A stretch of DNA of 25,596 nt from Ascidiaceihabitans sp. (GCA_023301665.1 JALZUL010000172.1:1-25596), one strand, 5' to 3'. Numbered from the stretch's first letter, positions 7,625 through 15,618 are shown. Notes: generated by a model from the letters alone, not told the origin. Program-made: numbers and translations.

Positions 7625-8953
7625 TCAGGCAAGTGCAACCTCAGCTGCAGCACCAATTCGTAACAACTGCTCCTCCAAATTCGGGGCACACAGAAACATG
7701 ATGCCGCAGCTTGGCGTATCCGTAGGGAGAGTTAACCCACATAGCCCTAACATATTTCCTACCCGCGTATTGCGCAGCGAGAGCAGGTTTTCGGTGACGT
7801 AATAGTCCTCTTCTGTGTTCAACCGTTCCAGATTTGGTGGCAAAATCGCTGAAGATGGCCCGATAATCGCATCGTACCCAGCCGTTGCACGATCATAAGC
7901 TGCCCGCGCAGCCTCAAGCTTTACCCAACCCGCAACATAATCGGCGGCGTCGTGCCCAGCCCCGTTTCTGAACCGCGCTAAAATTTCACTGAACATCGCG
8001 TCTGGGTTGGCTTCGATGACTTCCTTCCAAAGACCGTAAGCCTCTGACGTGATGAGCAATGCGGAAAGGTCCACTGCTTCGCGCGCTTCAGGCACATCGA
8101 TGTAATCGATCTCAGCACCAGCAGCATTGAGCTGCTTCACTGCCCGTTCAAATGCCGCCAATGGGACATCGCGTGTGTCTTCCAAAAACACGGTCCGTAA
8201 TACCGCCAACCGCCGACCTTTCAGACTGGCCCCACGCAAATCAGCGACCTTTCCGCCTTCCATCAAGGCCAAGAGCTGAGCCGCATCCTCGACGGAGCGG
8301 GTCAATGGACCGATGGTGTCGAATTTCAACGCCAAAGGTACAACACCCTCCAGTGTCAAACGTCCTGCAGTGGTTTTCAAGCCTACCAAATCATTCCATG
8401 CTGCTGGAATACGTACCGACCCGCCGGTATCAGAACCAATCGCCGCCGGAGCCAAATCAAACGCAACGGATGCCGCGGCACCAGACGATGATCCACCTGG
8501 TACTGCCCCCGCATCATTCACACAGGGCGGCGTATTCGTTGATGGATTATAACCAAGCCCGGAGAACGCTAATTCGCTCATGTGGGTTTTTCCCAAACAA
8601 ACCAAACCCATTGCTGTAGCATTTGCCAGTACAACCGCATCCTGGTCCGGCACTCTTCCCTTTAGCAAATTAGAACCAGCTTCAGTTCCAATCCCTGCAG
8701 TATCAAAAAGGTCTTTCCAACTAATTGGAACACCATCGAGCAACGACAAGCGTTGTCCTGTTTTCGCCCGTTGTGCCGCAGCTCGTGCTTCGGACAAAGC
8801 GCGTTTATGACTGACACGTGCATAAATCCGGTCTTTCAATTCATGGCCGTCAATTGCGTCAAGGTAGGCTTGGGTTAAAGCGACAGGATCGATATCTCCT
8901 GCTTCAATACCTCGTCCAAGATCAGAAGCCGTCATCTTCAGCCAGTCATTCAT
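7625..8953 (-). CDS. Amidase (amidase-signature family)
   Basis: This 442-residue protein belongs to the amidase-signature family, whose Ser-cisSer-Lys triad hydrolyses amide bonds. Seen: K80 in PISWKD, the Gly/Ser-rich VPGGSSSGAAAS with cis-Ser S155, and the nucleophile S179 in GSDTGGSVRIPA, spaced as in GatA. Length and domain fit single-domain cytoplasmic amidases; no signal peptide is seen. No gatB or gatC lies nearby, so it is probably not the tRNA amidotransferase subunit. The substrate cannot be read. ATG 8953 follows GGAG at about 9 nt. It is flanked by its own putative promoter and terminator, so it appears to be a single-gene transcript, divergent from the flavin hydroxylase. Confidence 0.9.
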   Translation of the reverse strand: MNDWLKMTASDLGRGIEAGDIDPVALTQAYLDAIDGHELKDRIYARVSHKRALSEARAAAQRAKTGQRLSLLDGVPISWKDLFDTAGIGTEAGSNLLKGRVPDQDAVVLANATAMGLVCLGKTHMSELAFSGLGYNPSTNTPPCVNDAGAVPGGSSSGAAASVAFDLAPAAIGSDTGGSVRIPAAWNDLVGLKTTAGRLTLEGVVPLALKFDTIGPLTRSVEDAAQLLALMEGGKVADLRGASLKGRRLAVLRTVFLEDTRDVPLAAFERAVKQLNAAGAEIDYIDVPEAREAVDLSALLITSEAYGLWKEVIEANPDAMFSEILARFRNGAGHDAADYVAGWVKLEAARAAYDRATAGYDAIIGPSSAILPPNLERLNTEEDYYVTENLLSLRNTRVGNMLGLCGLTLPTDTPSCGIMFLCAPNLEEQLLRIGAAAEVALA

Positions 8954-8983
8954 ACGTCATTCTCCGGTAATGCGTTTGTGTGA

Positions 8984-9012
8984 AGGGTAGCGACGCATCC
9001 ACGCATGGACAA
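8984..9012 (-). promoter_or_regulatory. Putative promoter of the amidase gene
   Basis: On the minus strand TTGTCC (9012-9007), a 17-nt spacer and TACCCT (8989-8984) resemble a sigma-70-type promoter about 30 nt upstream of the amidase ATG. A near-identical segment (13 of 15 bases, GAAGGGTARCGAYGC on plus) lies before the MscS-family gene at 24807-24821, which supports a shared promoter element. Confidence 0.35.
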
Positions 9013-9040
9013 TCCCTAGGCGCTCCCCATATTGATAAGC

Positions 9041-10255
9041 ATGAGCTTTGATACAGATATTGCAATCGTAGGCGGTGGTTTGAATGGTCCTATTCTAGCC
9101 CTTGCCCTCGCACAGGCCGGCATCACGACCACGGTTATTGATGCCCTCACAACAAAAGTACGTAAAAACGCACTTTTTGATGGGCGCTCTTATGCGGTCG
9201 CGCTAACGTCGCAAAGGTTGCTCAAAAACATCGGCCTTTGGGCTGCCCTTGAGGGCAACGCAGAAGCGATGCTCGAGATTAAAGTGACCGACGGACGAGC
9301 GGGTGAAGGCCCCTCCCCTTTCTTTATGCACTTTGACCACGCCGAAATCGAAGATGGCCCAATGGGATACATGGTGCAAGATCGACACCTTCGGCGGGTT
9401 TTACTGGATGCGATGTCAAACAATCCGCATATCACTCACCTGCAAGGTCAGACCGTTATTGACCAGGAACAAGTCACAGGTGGAGTTAAAATCTCGCTCG
9501 CTTCCGGAAGGAACATAACAGCACACACCCTGGTTGGTTGCGACGGGCGTGACAGTGGAACAGCTGAGCGCGCTGGAATCAAACGTATCGGGTGGGGCTA
9601 TGCCCAAACCGCTCTGGTTTGCGCGATCAAGCACGAAAAACCACATAATGGGATTGCTCATCAGTTTTTCATGCCAGCAGGGCCGCTTGCCATATTACCC
9701 CTTACAAACAACCGCAGCTCGATCGTCTGGAGCGAAACCGAAACCAACGCCAAGGCATTCAACACCCTAAGCGATGAAGAATATTTAACGATGCTACGGC
9801 CCCGATTTGGTGATTTTCTCGGGGAGATTTCCCTCGAAGGCACGCGACACTCTTACCCACTGACGCTATCCATGACCGACAGATTGGTGGCTGAACGCAC
9901 TGCACTAGTTGGGGATGCAGCCCACGGATTACACCCGATTGCCGGCCAAGGTCTGAACGCTGGCATGCGTGACATCGCAGCCCTAGTACAAATCCTGAAA
10001 GAGGCAAACAACCGCGGCGAAGATTATGGAAGCATGATCGTCCTAAAGCGCTATGAGGAGTGGCGCAGGTTCGACAACACTGCCCTTGCGATTGCGACCG
10101 ACACGTTCAACAAGCTGTTCTCTAACGACAACCCACTGCTGCGCATTGGGCGTGATCTTGGCATGGGATTGATCAACGGCATTCCCAACCTTCGCCGAGG
10201 ATTTATCCGTGAGGCAGCAGGTTTAAGTGGCGATTTACCTGAGCTGATGCGTTAG
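9041..10255 (+). CDS. UbiH/UbiF/COQ6-family FAD hydroxylase
   Basis: A 404-residue flavoprotein monooxygenase of the type that hydroxylates the aromatic ring during ubiquinone synthesis. Seen: the N-terminal dinucleotide-binding motif VGGGLNG at 10-16, the middle VGCDGRDS motif near 168-175, and the late FAD motif GDAAHGLHPIAGQGLNAGMRD near 291-311, all in family order and at family spacing. Which ring carbon it acts on (UbiH, UbiF, UbiI or UbiL type) cannot be told from sequence alone. ATG 9041 is used; a TTG three codons earlier is in frame. No strong ribosome site is visible. The gene stands alone, divergent from the amidase and converging on the Trm112-like gene with a 15-bp gap. Confidence 0.88.
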   Translation: MSFDTDIAIVGGGLNGPILALALAQAGITTTVIDALTTKVRKNALFDGRSYAVALTSQRLLKNIGLWAALEGNAEAMLEIKVTDGRAGEGPSPFFMHFDHAEIEDGPMGYMVQDRHLRRVLLDAMSNNPHITHLQGQTVIDQEQVTGGVKISLASGRNITAHTLVGCDGRDSGTAERAGIKRIGWGYAQTALVCAIKHEKPHNGIAHQFFMPAGPLAILPLTNNRSSIVWSETETNAKAFNTLSDEEYLTMLRPRFGDFLGEISLEGTRHSYPLTLSMTDRLVAERTALVGDAAHGLHPIAGQGLNAGMRDIAALVQILKEANNRGEDYGSMIVLKRYEEWRRFDNTALAIATDTFNKLFSNDNPLLRIGRDLGMGLINGIPNLRRGFIREAAGLSGDLPELMR

Positions 10256-10270
10256 AGGCCTCAGTTGGAA

Positions 10271-10453
10271 TTAATCAATAACCCGCGCTTCACCCTCAAG
10301 CATCACCGGAATACCGTTGCGAATTGGATAAGCTAGATTCGCTGCATCTGAGATTAATTCTTGGGCGTCAGCATCATACCGCAAAGTTGTCTGAGTGCGC
10401 GGACAAATCAGAGCCTCTAACATACTGCGCTCGGCCTTAGTTTCACTGCTCAT
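10271..10453 (-). CDS. Trm112-like protein (YcaR family)
   Basis: A 60-residue protein matching the YcaR/Trm112 small-domain pattern: LEALICPRTQTTLRYD, then LISDAANLAYPIRNGIPVMLEGEARV. Family members with four cysteines bind zinc and activate methyltransferases. Here only the first Cys is left, so zinc binding is unlikely; this loss appears common in bacterial versions. The ATG overlaps the stop of the preceding LON-domain gene (ATGA), so the two are translationally coupled. The precise role is unknown. Confidence 0.85.
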   Translation of the reverse strand: MSSETKAERSMLEALICPRTQTTLRYDADAQELISDAANLAYPIRNGIPVMLEGEARVID

Positions 10454-11094
10454 TGCATCATATCTCCGTCTAAACCACCACGAAGGCTAAACTCAATTAA
10501 GGTTACCAACGTCTCCCGACGCGTACTTAGGCTTGGAGCCTCAAGCAAGGCCTGTTTGTCCTCTGGATCGAAATCCATCATCATCGATAGGGAATTTACA
10601 AGCAACTCATCATCAGCTTCTTCTAATGTTTCCCAATCGGCCGAAAGCCCTTTAGCATCAAAGTACTTGCTCAGCTGACTCAAAAAGGGCTTACGGTCAA
10701 AAACAAGATCCTCTTCAACGCCACCTAAATCGCGTTCAAACCCATCCCAGTTCACTTCGCAGCGACGATACGGCATAAACCCGTCGACTTCTTTTACAAC
10801 GCGAAATCGTGATACACCGCTGAGGGTCATCATGTAACGCCCATCCTCGGTTTCAGAAAATTGTGTGATCCGCCCTGCACAGCCAATCATATGTAGGCCA
10901 GGCCCATCGCGGCCCTCTATCTCGTTCGGTTGGATCATGCCGATCAACCGGCCCTCAGTTTTCAGGGCATCATCAAACATTTGAAGATAACGCGGCTCAA
11001 ACAGATTCAACGGCAAGCGCGCGCGCGGCAAAAGCAACGCGCCCGGCAAAGGGAATACAGGGATAACATCGGGGAGGTCAGTGGTTTTTATCAT
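10450..11094 (-). CDS. LON peptidase substrate-binding domain protein
   Basis: A 214-residue stand-alone LON N-terminal (LAN) domain protein without the AAA or protease parts. Seen: VIPVFPLPGALLLPRARLPLNLFEPRYLQMFDDAL at the start (beta-strand core and the family LFEPRY box) and GCAGRITQFSETEDGRY in the middle. The length is normal for this COG2802-type family. The function is not established; substrate recognition is inferred from the domain. The start is uncertain: ATG 11094 fits the family N-terminus, while an in-frame TTG lies at 11103. It is followed by the Trm112-like gene through a 4-nt overlap and preceded by cnoX with a gap under 30 bp, so cnoX, this gene and trm112 probably share a transcript. 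Confidence 0.9.
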   Translation of the reverse strand: MIKTTDLPDVIPVFPLPGALLLPRARLPLNLFEPRYLQMFDDALKTEGRLIGMIQPNEIEGRDGPGLHMIGCAGRITQFSETEDGRYMMTLSGVSRFRVVKEVDGFMPYRRCEVNWDGFERDLGGVEEDLVFDRKPFLSQLSKYFDAKGLSADWETLEEADDELLVNSLSMMMDFDPEDKQALLEAPSLSTRRETLVTLIEFSLRGGLDGDMMQ

Positions 11095-11121
11095 TTTACA
11101 CAACCTAGCCCGGAACTCGCT

Positions 11122-12045
11122 TCAAGCAAATATCAATGAACTCAACTTACGACGCCCATTCAAAACAACCGGATCACTTGGCTTCAATGCATCAAAAGTT
11201 GTGAAGAGTTGGGATTTAGCAGCCCCTTCGTTCCAATCGCGGTCACGGCGAAACAGCTCAAGCAATTGAGCGACCGCAGCTTCAGCGTCATCATTTGCAT
11301 GCAACGCCAATGCCAAATCAAAACGAGCTTGATGGTCATTCTCATCTGCCTCAACCGCCGCTGTCAATTCAGCAACAGGACCTGCGTCCGCTGCCTGACG
11401 GGCCAGTTCAAGTTGAGCAGCCGCTGCTTCAAGCTCTGGACTGCTAGAGATTTCAGCAGGTGCACCATTTAGAACAGCCTCTGCTTGGTCCAGATCTTCA
11501 AGCGCAATATGCGAACGCACCAAACCACCATAAGCACCTGCGTGATTAGCATCTTCGCCCAGGATCGCTGAAAAGGTCTGCATTGCATCATCAGCCGCGC
11601 CTTCGGTCAGCATTTCCTCTGCAGCTTCAACAGCGTCGTTCAAGTTATCCGCTTCGGTTTCTCCACCACCAGCCTTGATCACTCGATCGATAAAATCCTT
11701 CAACTCTGATTGTGGTACTGCCCCTTGGAATCCATCTACAGGTTGGCCCTTGAAGAAAGCATAAACCGTAGGAACAGATTGGATTTGCAACTGGCCAGCA
11801 ATACCCTGCGCTTGGTCTACGTTGATCTTGACCATCTTGACCGCACCCTTGGCAGCGCGAACAGCATCCTCCAACATAGGGATCAGTGTTTTGCAAGGAC
11901 CGCACCAAGGTGCCCAAAAATCAACGATCACCGGTACTGTTTGTGAAGCTTCAATAACATCAGCCATAAATGTGGCCTCTGTCGTATCCTTGATCAAATC
12001 TGCATCCGCCGGCGCGGCCTCTGTAGACAATCCCAAATCCATCAT
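11122..12045 (-). CDS. ybbN: Thioredoxin-TPR co-chaperone CnoX/YbbN
   Basis: A 307-residue protein with an N-terminal thioredoxin domain (about 18-130) and a C-terminal helical TPR region (about 135-300, ending with the NEGAAKSQLFTTFDAL box typical of YbbN). WCGPC with C48 and C51 is intact, as is the SVPT cis-Pro loop, so it should be redox-active, unlike E. coli CnoX, which has lost one active-site Cys. The family protects and hands on oxidised or unfolded clients to GroEL in the cytoplasm. ATG 12045 follows AAGGA at about 10 nt; the next codon is also ATG. It is upstream of the LON-domain and Trm112-like genes on the same strand. Confidence 0.93.
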   Translation of the reverse strand: MMDLGLSTEAAPADADLIKDTTEATFMADVIEASQTVPVIVDFWAPWCGPCKTLIPMLEDAVRAAKGAVKMVKINVDQAQGIAGQLQIQSVPTVYAFFKGQPVDGFQGAVPQSELKDFIDRVIKAGGGETEADNLNDAVEAAEEMLTEGAADDAMQTFSAILGEDANHAGAYGGLVRSHIALEDLDQAEAVLNGAPAEISSSPELEAAAAQLELARQAADAGPVAELTAAVEADENDHQARFDLALALHANDDAEAAVAQLLELFRRDRDWNEGAAKSQLFTTFDALKPSDPVVLNGRRKLSSLIFA

Positions 12046-12121
12046 CTCAATTTCCTTCAGTCATCTTGCCCACATTGGGCTATTCGTTGGTTAGACCTAT
12101 ATGCGTAGTGTCGCGTTAAAT

Positions 12122-12910
12122 TCAAAGGTCAAATGTCGCAAAAACGGGTGCATGGTCGCTTGGCTTTTCCCATCCACGTGCGTCACGCATAACGCGGCTT
12201 GAGTGTGCAGAACCCGCGATGTCCGACGTCGCCCAAACATGATCTAAGCGCCGGCCTTTATCAGCTGCATCCCAATCCTTTGCGCGGTAAGACCACCAAC
12301 TGTAAAGTAAGCCCTCAGGTATATCCTGACGTGTCACATCGACCCAATCACCCGCCGTCATTACATCATTGAAATGTTCGACTTCGATCGGCGTATGACT
12401 TACGATTTTCAGTAGCTTCTTGTGGTCCCAAACGTCATCCTCGCGTGGGGCAATGTTCAAATCACCAACAAGGATCGATTTCTCAGGTTTATTCGCCTTA
12501 AACCAGTCACGCATCTCGGTGAGGTAATCGAGCTTTTGCCCGAATTTTTCGTTCTTTTCACGGTCCGGAATGTCGCCACCAGCTGGTACATAGAAGTTGT
12601 GGATCGTTACACCATTCTCAAGACGCCCAGCGATATGGCGGGCATGACCAAGCGACGCGAAATCTTCTGCAGCCACTTCCTCAATTGGATGTTTGGATAG
12701 GATCGCCACACCATTGTAGCCTTTTTGACCGCGAGCAACCATATGGCTGTAACCGGCAGCGGCAAAGCTCTCCATCGGGATTTTGTCGACAGGGCTTTTG
12801 CATTCTTGCAAACACAGGACATCTGGCCCCTCTTCTTGCAGTAACTTCAGTACAATCGGCTCACGAAGGCGAACTGAGTTAATGTTCCATGTGGCGAGAG
12901 TAAATGACAT
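12122..12910 (-). CDS. xthA: Exodeoxyribonuclease III (AP endonuclease)
   Basis: A 262-residue ExoIII-type nuclease for base-excision repair: it cleaves DNA 5' of abasic sites and trims 3' ends. Seen: LATWNINSVR at 5-14, E36 in CLQECK as a metal ligand, FYVPAGG with the active-site Tyr, VGDLNIAP with the catalytic Asp/Asn pair, RRLDHVW, and the terminal SDHAPV. Length equals the family norm. ATG 12910 is chosen over an ATG two codons earlier because AAGGA lies 7 nt upstream. It sits 76 bp upstream of cnoX on the same strand and is separated from the response regulator by a clear terminator. Confidence 0.95.
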   Translation of the reverse strand: MSFTLATWNINSVRLREPIVLKLLQEEGPDVLCLQECKSPVDKIPMESFAAAGYSHMVARGQKGYNGVAILSKHPIEEVAAEDFASLGHARHIAGRLENGVTIHNFYVPAGGDIPDREKNEKFGQKLDYLTEMRDWFKANKPEKSILVGDLNIAPREDDVWDHKKLLKIVSHTPIEVEHFNDVMTAGDWVDVTRQDIPEGLLYSWWSYRAKDWDAADKGRRLDHVWATSDIAGSAHSSRVMRDARGWEKPSDHAPVFATFDL

Positions 12911-13034
12911 ATGCACGTCCTTTTAACAGCGATTGCACGCAACTTACGCGGCTCTCGGCGTAAGCACCATATCCAATCCAATTCCCCGAAACATATGACA
13001 AACAGTGACCCAACTCGGAAATCAGGTCTCGGAA

Positions 13035-13064
13035 CAAAAAAGGGCCGGACATAAAAGTCCGGCC
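13035..13064 (-). terminator. Rho-independent terminator after the response regulator
   Basis: GGCCGGAC (13043-13050) and GTCCGGCC (13057-13064) form a perfect 8-bp G+C-rich stem with a 6-nt loop. On the minus strand it is followed by C and six T (13035-13042). This is the clearest intrinsic terminator in the window. Confidence 0.9.
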
Positions 13065-13114
13065 AAGTCCAACAGGGAGGTTGCACGTCATAATCCGGAC
13101 GTACGGCGGAAACC

Positions 13115-13167
13115 TTCGAAACAGATCGATCCAAAAACTCATGAAAAACGGATCGATCTGCTTCGAA
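13115..13167 (-). repeat. Long inverted repeat right after the response-regulator stop
   Basis: CAGATCGATCC (13122-13132) pairs with GGATCGATCTG (13150-13160). Outside these, TTCGAA occurs on both sides (13115-13120 and 13162-13167) beyond one mismatch. Together they can form a 17-bp stem with a 17-nt A-rich loop. It begins 4 nt after the stop codon and lies about 50 bp before the terminator, so it belongs to the 3' untranslated region. Confidence 0.6.
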
Positions 13168-13171
13168 ATTG

Positions 13172-13858
13172 TTAGGCCATCAGGCGGTAACCCCCAGATT
13201 CTGTGACCAACAAACGTGCGTTCGAGGGATCGGGCTCAATCTTTTGACGCAGACGATAAATATGCGTCTCAAGAGTGTGCGTTGTAACACCTGCATTGTA
13301 TCCCCAAACTTCGTGAAGCAGCACATCACGGGCAACAACTCCATCGTTAGAGCGATACAAAAACTTAAGGATATTGGTCTCTTTTTCGGTCAAGCGAATC
13401 TTGCGCTCATCCTCAGTGATCAACATCTTCATGGCAGGCTTGAACGTGTATGGCCCAAGTGTAAAAACAGCATCCTCTGATTGTTCATGTTGACGTAGTT
13501 GCGCACGAATACGCGCCAAAAGAACGGGGAATTTAAAAGGTTTGCTAACATAATCATTAGCGCCAGCGTCCAGGCCCAGAATGGTATCAGCATCACTGTC
13601 GTGACCAGTCAGCATTAAAATTGGGCTCTTCACACCCTGTTTGCGCATCAACCGGCACAACTCACGCCCATCAGTGTCTGGCAACCCAACGTCCAAGATG
13701 ACCAGGTCGTAAAGCGCTTCTTTCGCGCGATCCATTGCGTCGTGACCATTGGCAGCTTCAAAGACGTCGAAATCTTCGGTCATCACCAGCTGTTCGCTCA
13801 GTGCTTCACGTAGATCATCATCATCATCCACCAAAAGGATTTTTTTCAGTTGTGCCAT
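13172..13858 (-). CDS. OmpR/PhoB-family response regulator
   Basis: A 228-residue two-domain regulator. The receiver domain (about 5-120) shows the acidic cluster VDDDDDL at 10-16, phospho-acceptor D56 in VILDVGLP, T84 and K106 in SKPFKF. The C-terminal winged helix (about 130-228) shows LTEKETNILKFLY, WGYNAG...THTLETHIYRLRQKIE and a final GGYRLMA. ATG 13858 is chosen because AGGGA lies about 9 nt upstream; an in-frame extension to 13912 looks unlike protein. No sensor kinase is adjacent, so it is an orphan. It looks like the highly conserved alphaproteobacterial regulator and may be CenR-like, but I cannot confirm that. Two copies of a 10-bp repeat lie in its upstream region. Confidence 0.92.
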   Translation of the reverse strand: MAQLKKILLVDDDDDLREALSEQLVMTEDFDVFEAANGHDAMDRAKEALYDLVILDVGLPDTDGRELCRLMRKQGVKSPILMLTGHDSDADTILGLDAGANDYVSKPFKFPVLLARIRAQLRQHEQSEDAVFTLGPYTFKPAMKMLITEDERKIRLTEKETNILKFLYRSNDGVVARDVLLHEVWGYNAGVTTHTLETHIYRLRQKIEPDPSNARLLVTESGGYRLMA

Positions 13859-13886
13859 CGTTCCATTCCCTTGTTCTGTACCTAAA

Positions 13887-13957
13887 ATGAGGGCAAGATC
13901 GCCGTACCACAAGATTTTCTATGCTTCTCTCACAGCCTCGTGTCGCTATGAGGGCAA
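13887..13957. promoter_or_regulatory. Two 10-bp direct repeats between the regulator and ribA
   Basis: ATGAGGGCAA occurs at 13887-13896 and again at 13948-13957, same orientation, 61 bp apart, within the divergent intergenic region. One copy is about 30 nt upstream of the response regulator's ATG. They could be binding sites for a regulator; function is inferred only. Confidence 0.3.
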
Positions 13958-14018
13958 TTGTTTCAATTATGATCACTTTGGCATAGGTAAACCGTGTGAG
14001 TCGGTAGAAAGTTGTAAC

Positions 14019-15107
14019 ATGGCGTTTGCTCCAACCATAATTGAACGGCTCGCTCGGGCACGTTCAGACCTGCGGATGGGTGTTCCGGTCGTAATAACTG
14101 GCGAACACACTGTTCTCGTATTGGCTGCTGAAACACTAGATACTGCGCGCCTGAGCGATCTGCTTGCTTTGGGCGGCGACCCTGTCCTCGCGATCACTGC
14201 ACGGCGCGCTATGACGCTCAAAGCGCGTTCGTATGATGGCGACCTATCACGTATTACTCTACCTCAAGACGCCTCTCTAAACTGGGTTCAGTCCATCGCT
14301 GACCCCGCAGATGACCTGCGTGTGCCCATGAAAGGCCCACTACAGTCTATTAGAACGGGTGATCCCAACCCACACCGCGCAGCATTATCAATGACCAAGT
14401 CAGCGCGCCTGCTGCCTGCTGCCGTCGTTTTGGAAATACCCCACGGTTTACAATTTGCAGCAACCCATGGGTTAACAGTCGTTCCACTTGATCTTGCGAG
14501 ACCTCATCTGGGCGCAACAAGCGATCTCCACCCCGTTGTGCATGCCAGATTACCTATGGAGGCTTCTGAGGCTGGTCGTCTACACATTTACCGCCCCGAA
14601 GATGGAGGCGAAGAACATTATGCAATTGAAGTCGGTCGCCCCGATCGGAGCAAACCAGTGCTCGCACGCTTGCATTCCGCCTGTTTTACGGGGGATGTGA
14701 TGGGGAGCCTTAAATGCGATTGCGGTCCGCAGCTACGCGGTGCCCTAGCTCAGATGGGCACTGAAGGCTCAGGAGTGCTGCTCTATCTCAATCAAGAGGG
14801 CCGCGGTATTGGCCTTGCGAACAAAATGCGGGCTTATTCCCTTCAGGATCAGGGTTTCGACACTGTAGAGGCCAACCATCGCCTCGGATTTGAAGATGAT
14901 GAACGCGATTTCAAACTTGGTGCGGAAATCTTGAAATCTATGGGATTCTCCTCAGTCAGATTGCTCACCAACAACCCAAAAAAGATCAACATGATGACCG
15001 AGAACGGAATAAATGTTACCGAACGCGTACCACTAAAGGTTGGCGAAAACGCGCATAACACCGCTTATTTGGCCACCAAAGCTACGAAATCTGGACACTT
15101 TCTTTGA
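14019..15107 (+). CDS. ribA: GTP cyclohydrolase II with N-terminal RibB-like extension
   Basis: A 362-residue enzyme for the first step of riboflavin synthesis, opening GTP to a diaminopyrimidine. The C-terminal half (about 180-362) is a full GTP cyclohydrolase II: HSACFTGDVMGSLKCDCGPQ with zinc ligands C222, C233 and C235, then LNQEGRGIGLANKMRAY and TNNPKK. The first ~175 residues resemble the position and size of a RibB (DHBP synthase) domain, but I cannot find the RibB acidic metal-binding motif, so it is probably non-catalytic. ATG 14019 is used; upstream in-frame sequence is antisense to the response regulator and not protein-like. It is coupled to the next gene by a TTGA overlap. No FMN riboswitch is visible upstream. 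Confidence 0.9.
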   Translation: MAFAPTIIERLARARSDLRMGVPVVITGEHTVLVLAAETLDTARLSDLLALGGDPVLAITARRAMTLKARSYDGDLSRITLPQDASLNWVQSIADPADDLRVPMKGPLQSIRTGDPNPHRAALSMTKSARLLPAAVVLEIPHGLQFAATHGLTVVPLDLARPHLGATSDLHPVVHARLPMEASEAGRLHIYRPEDGGEEHYAIEVGRPDRSKPVLARLHSACFTGDVMGSLKCDCGPQLRGALAQMGTEGSGVLLYLNQEGRGIGLANKMRAYSLQDQGFDTVEANHRLGFEDDERDFKLGAEILKSMGFSSVRLLTNNPKKINMMTENGINVTERVPLKVGENAHNTAYLATKATKSGHFL

Positions 15108-15610
15108 TACCATTCGCCCTGGCAAACGATCTCGTTCTAACCAACTACGGCCTACGCTATCATGGGCAAACCTTTCCCTGCACAATAGGTAAAGGCGGTA
15201 TCACGACAGATAAGCGCGAAGGCGATGGTGCTACGCCGCGTGGGGTACATCGGATTTCTGGCATGTTTTATCGACCAGATAGGTTAGCACAGCCTGCCCC
15301 GTGGGCGACCGCCATAGGACCCAATGACCTTTGGTCTGATGCATCGGGTGATATCCATTACAATCACCATGTAAAGCGCCCATACAAGCACAGCCACGAG
15401 GTTATGCGCCGGCCTGATCCCCTGTACGACCTCATTATTACCACGGATTGGAATTGGCCGAATGCAGTGCCAGATCGCGGCTCAGCGATTTTCATCCATC
15501 AATATCGCCGCGCAGGCTTCCCAACCGAGGGGTGCATCGGATTACGTAGAGATCACTTACACCAGATCGCTCAGACCTTGGAAATTGGTGTACGCCTTAT
15601 AGTAAGATAG
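15104..15610 (+). CDS. L,D-transpeptidase-like (YkuD/ErfK) protein
   Basis: A 168-residue YkuD-fold protein with the signature H132...TEGCIGL and catalytic C144, plus the family GKGGIT...DGATPRG segment. YkuD enzymes cross-link peptidoglycan or attach proteins to it in the periplasm. No signal peptide or membrane anchor is visible at the N-terminus, so export is unclear, as in other small COG3786-type members. The start is a TTG whose last two bases belong to the ribA stop (TTGA overlap); no better start is evident. It is probably co-transcribed with ribA and converges on the YggS gene with an 8-bp gap. Confidence 0.85.
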   Translation: MIPFALANDLVLTNYGLRYHGQTFPCTIGKGGITTDKREGDGATPRGVHRISGMFYRPDRLAQPAPWATAIGPNDLWSDASGDIHYNHHVKRPYKHSHEVMRRPDPLYDLIITTDWNWPNAVPDRGSAIFIHQYRRAGFPTEGCIGLRRDHLHQIAQTLEIGVRLIVR

Positions 15611-15618
15611 GCATCACC

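Noticed and set aside
7614..7625. Perfect 12-bp palindrome AATTCTAGAATT at the amidase stop
   Set aside because: Short, A+T-rich and overlapping the stop codon; a terminator hairpin nearby explains the region, so no separate role is claimed.
12847..13142. Small minus-strand genes between xth and the response regulator
   Set aside because: Both frames run through the strong terminator and hairpin and into xth in another frame; no motif or ribosome site.
13749..14018. N-terminal extension of RibA
   Set aside because: The frame is open but antisense to the response regulator and Ser/Cys-rich; the family-like protein starts at the ATG at 14019.
13913..14018. FMN riboswitch upstream of ribA
   Set aside because: I looked for the conserved RFN-element segments and multibranch layout and did not find them in this short leader.
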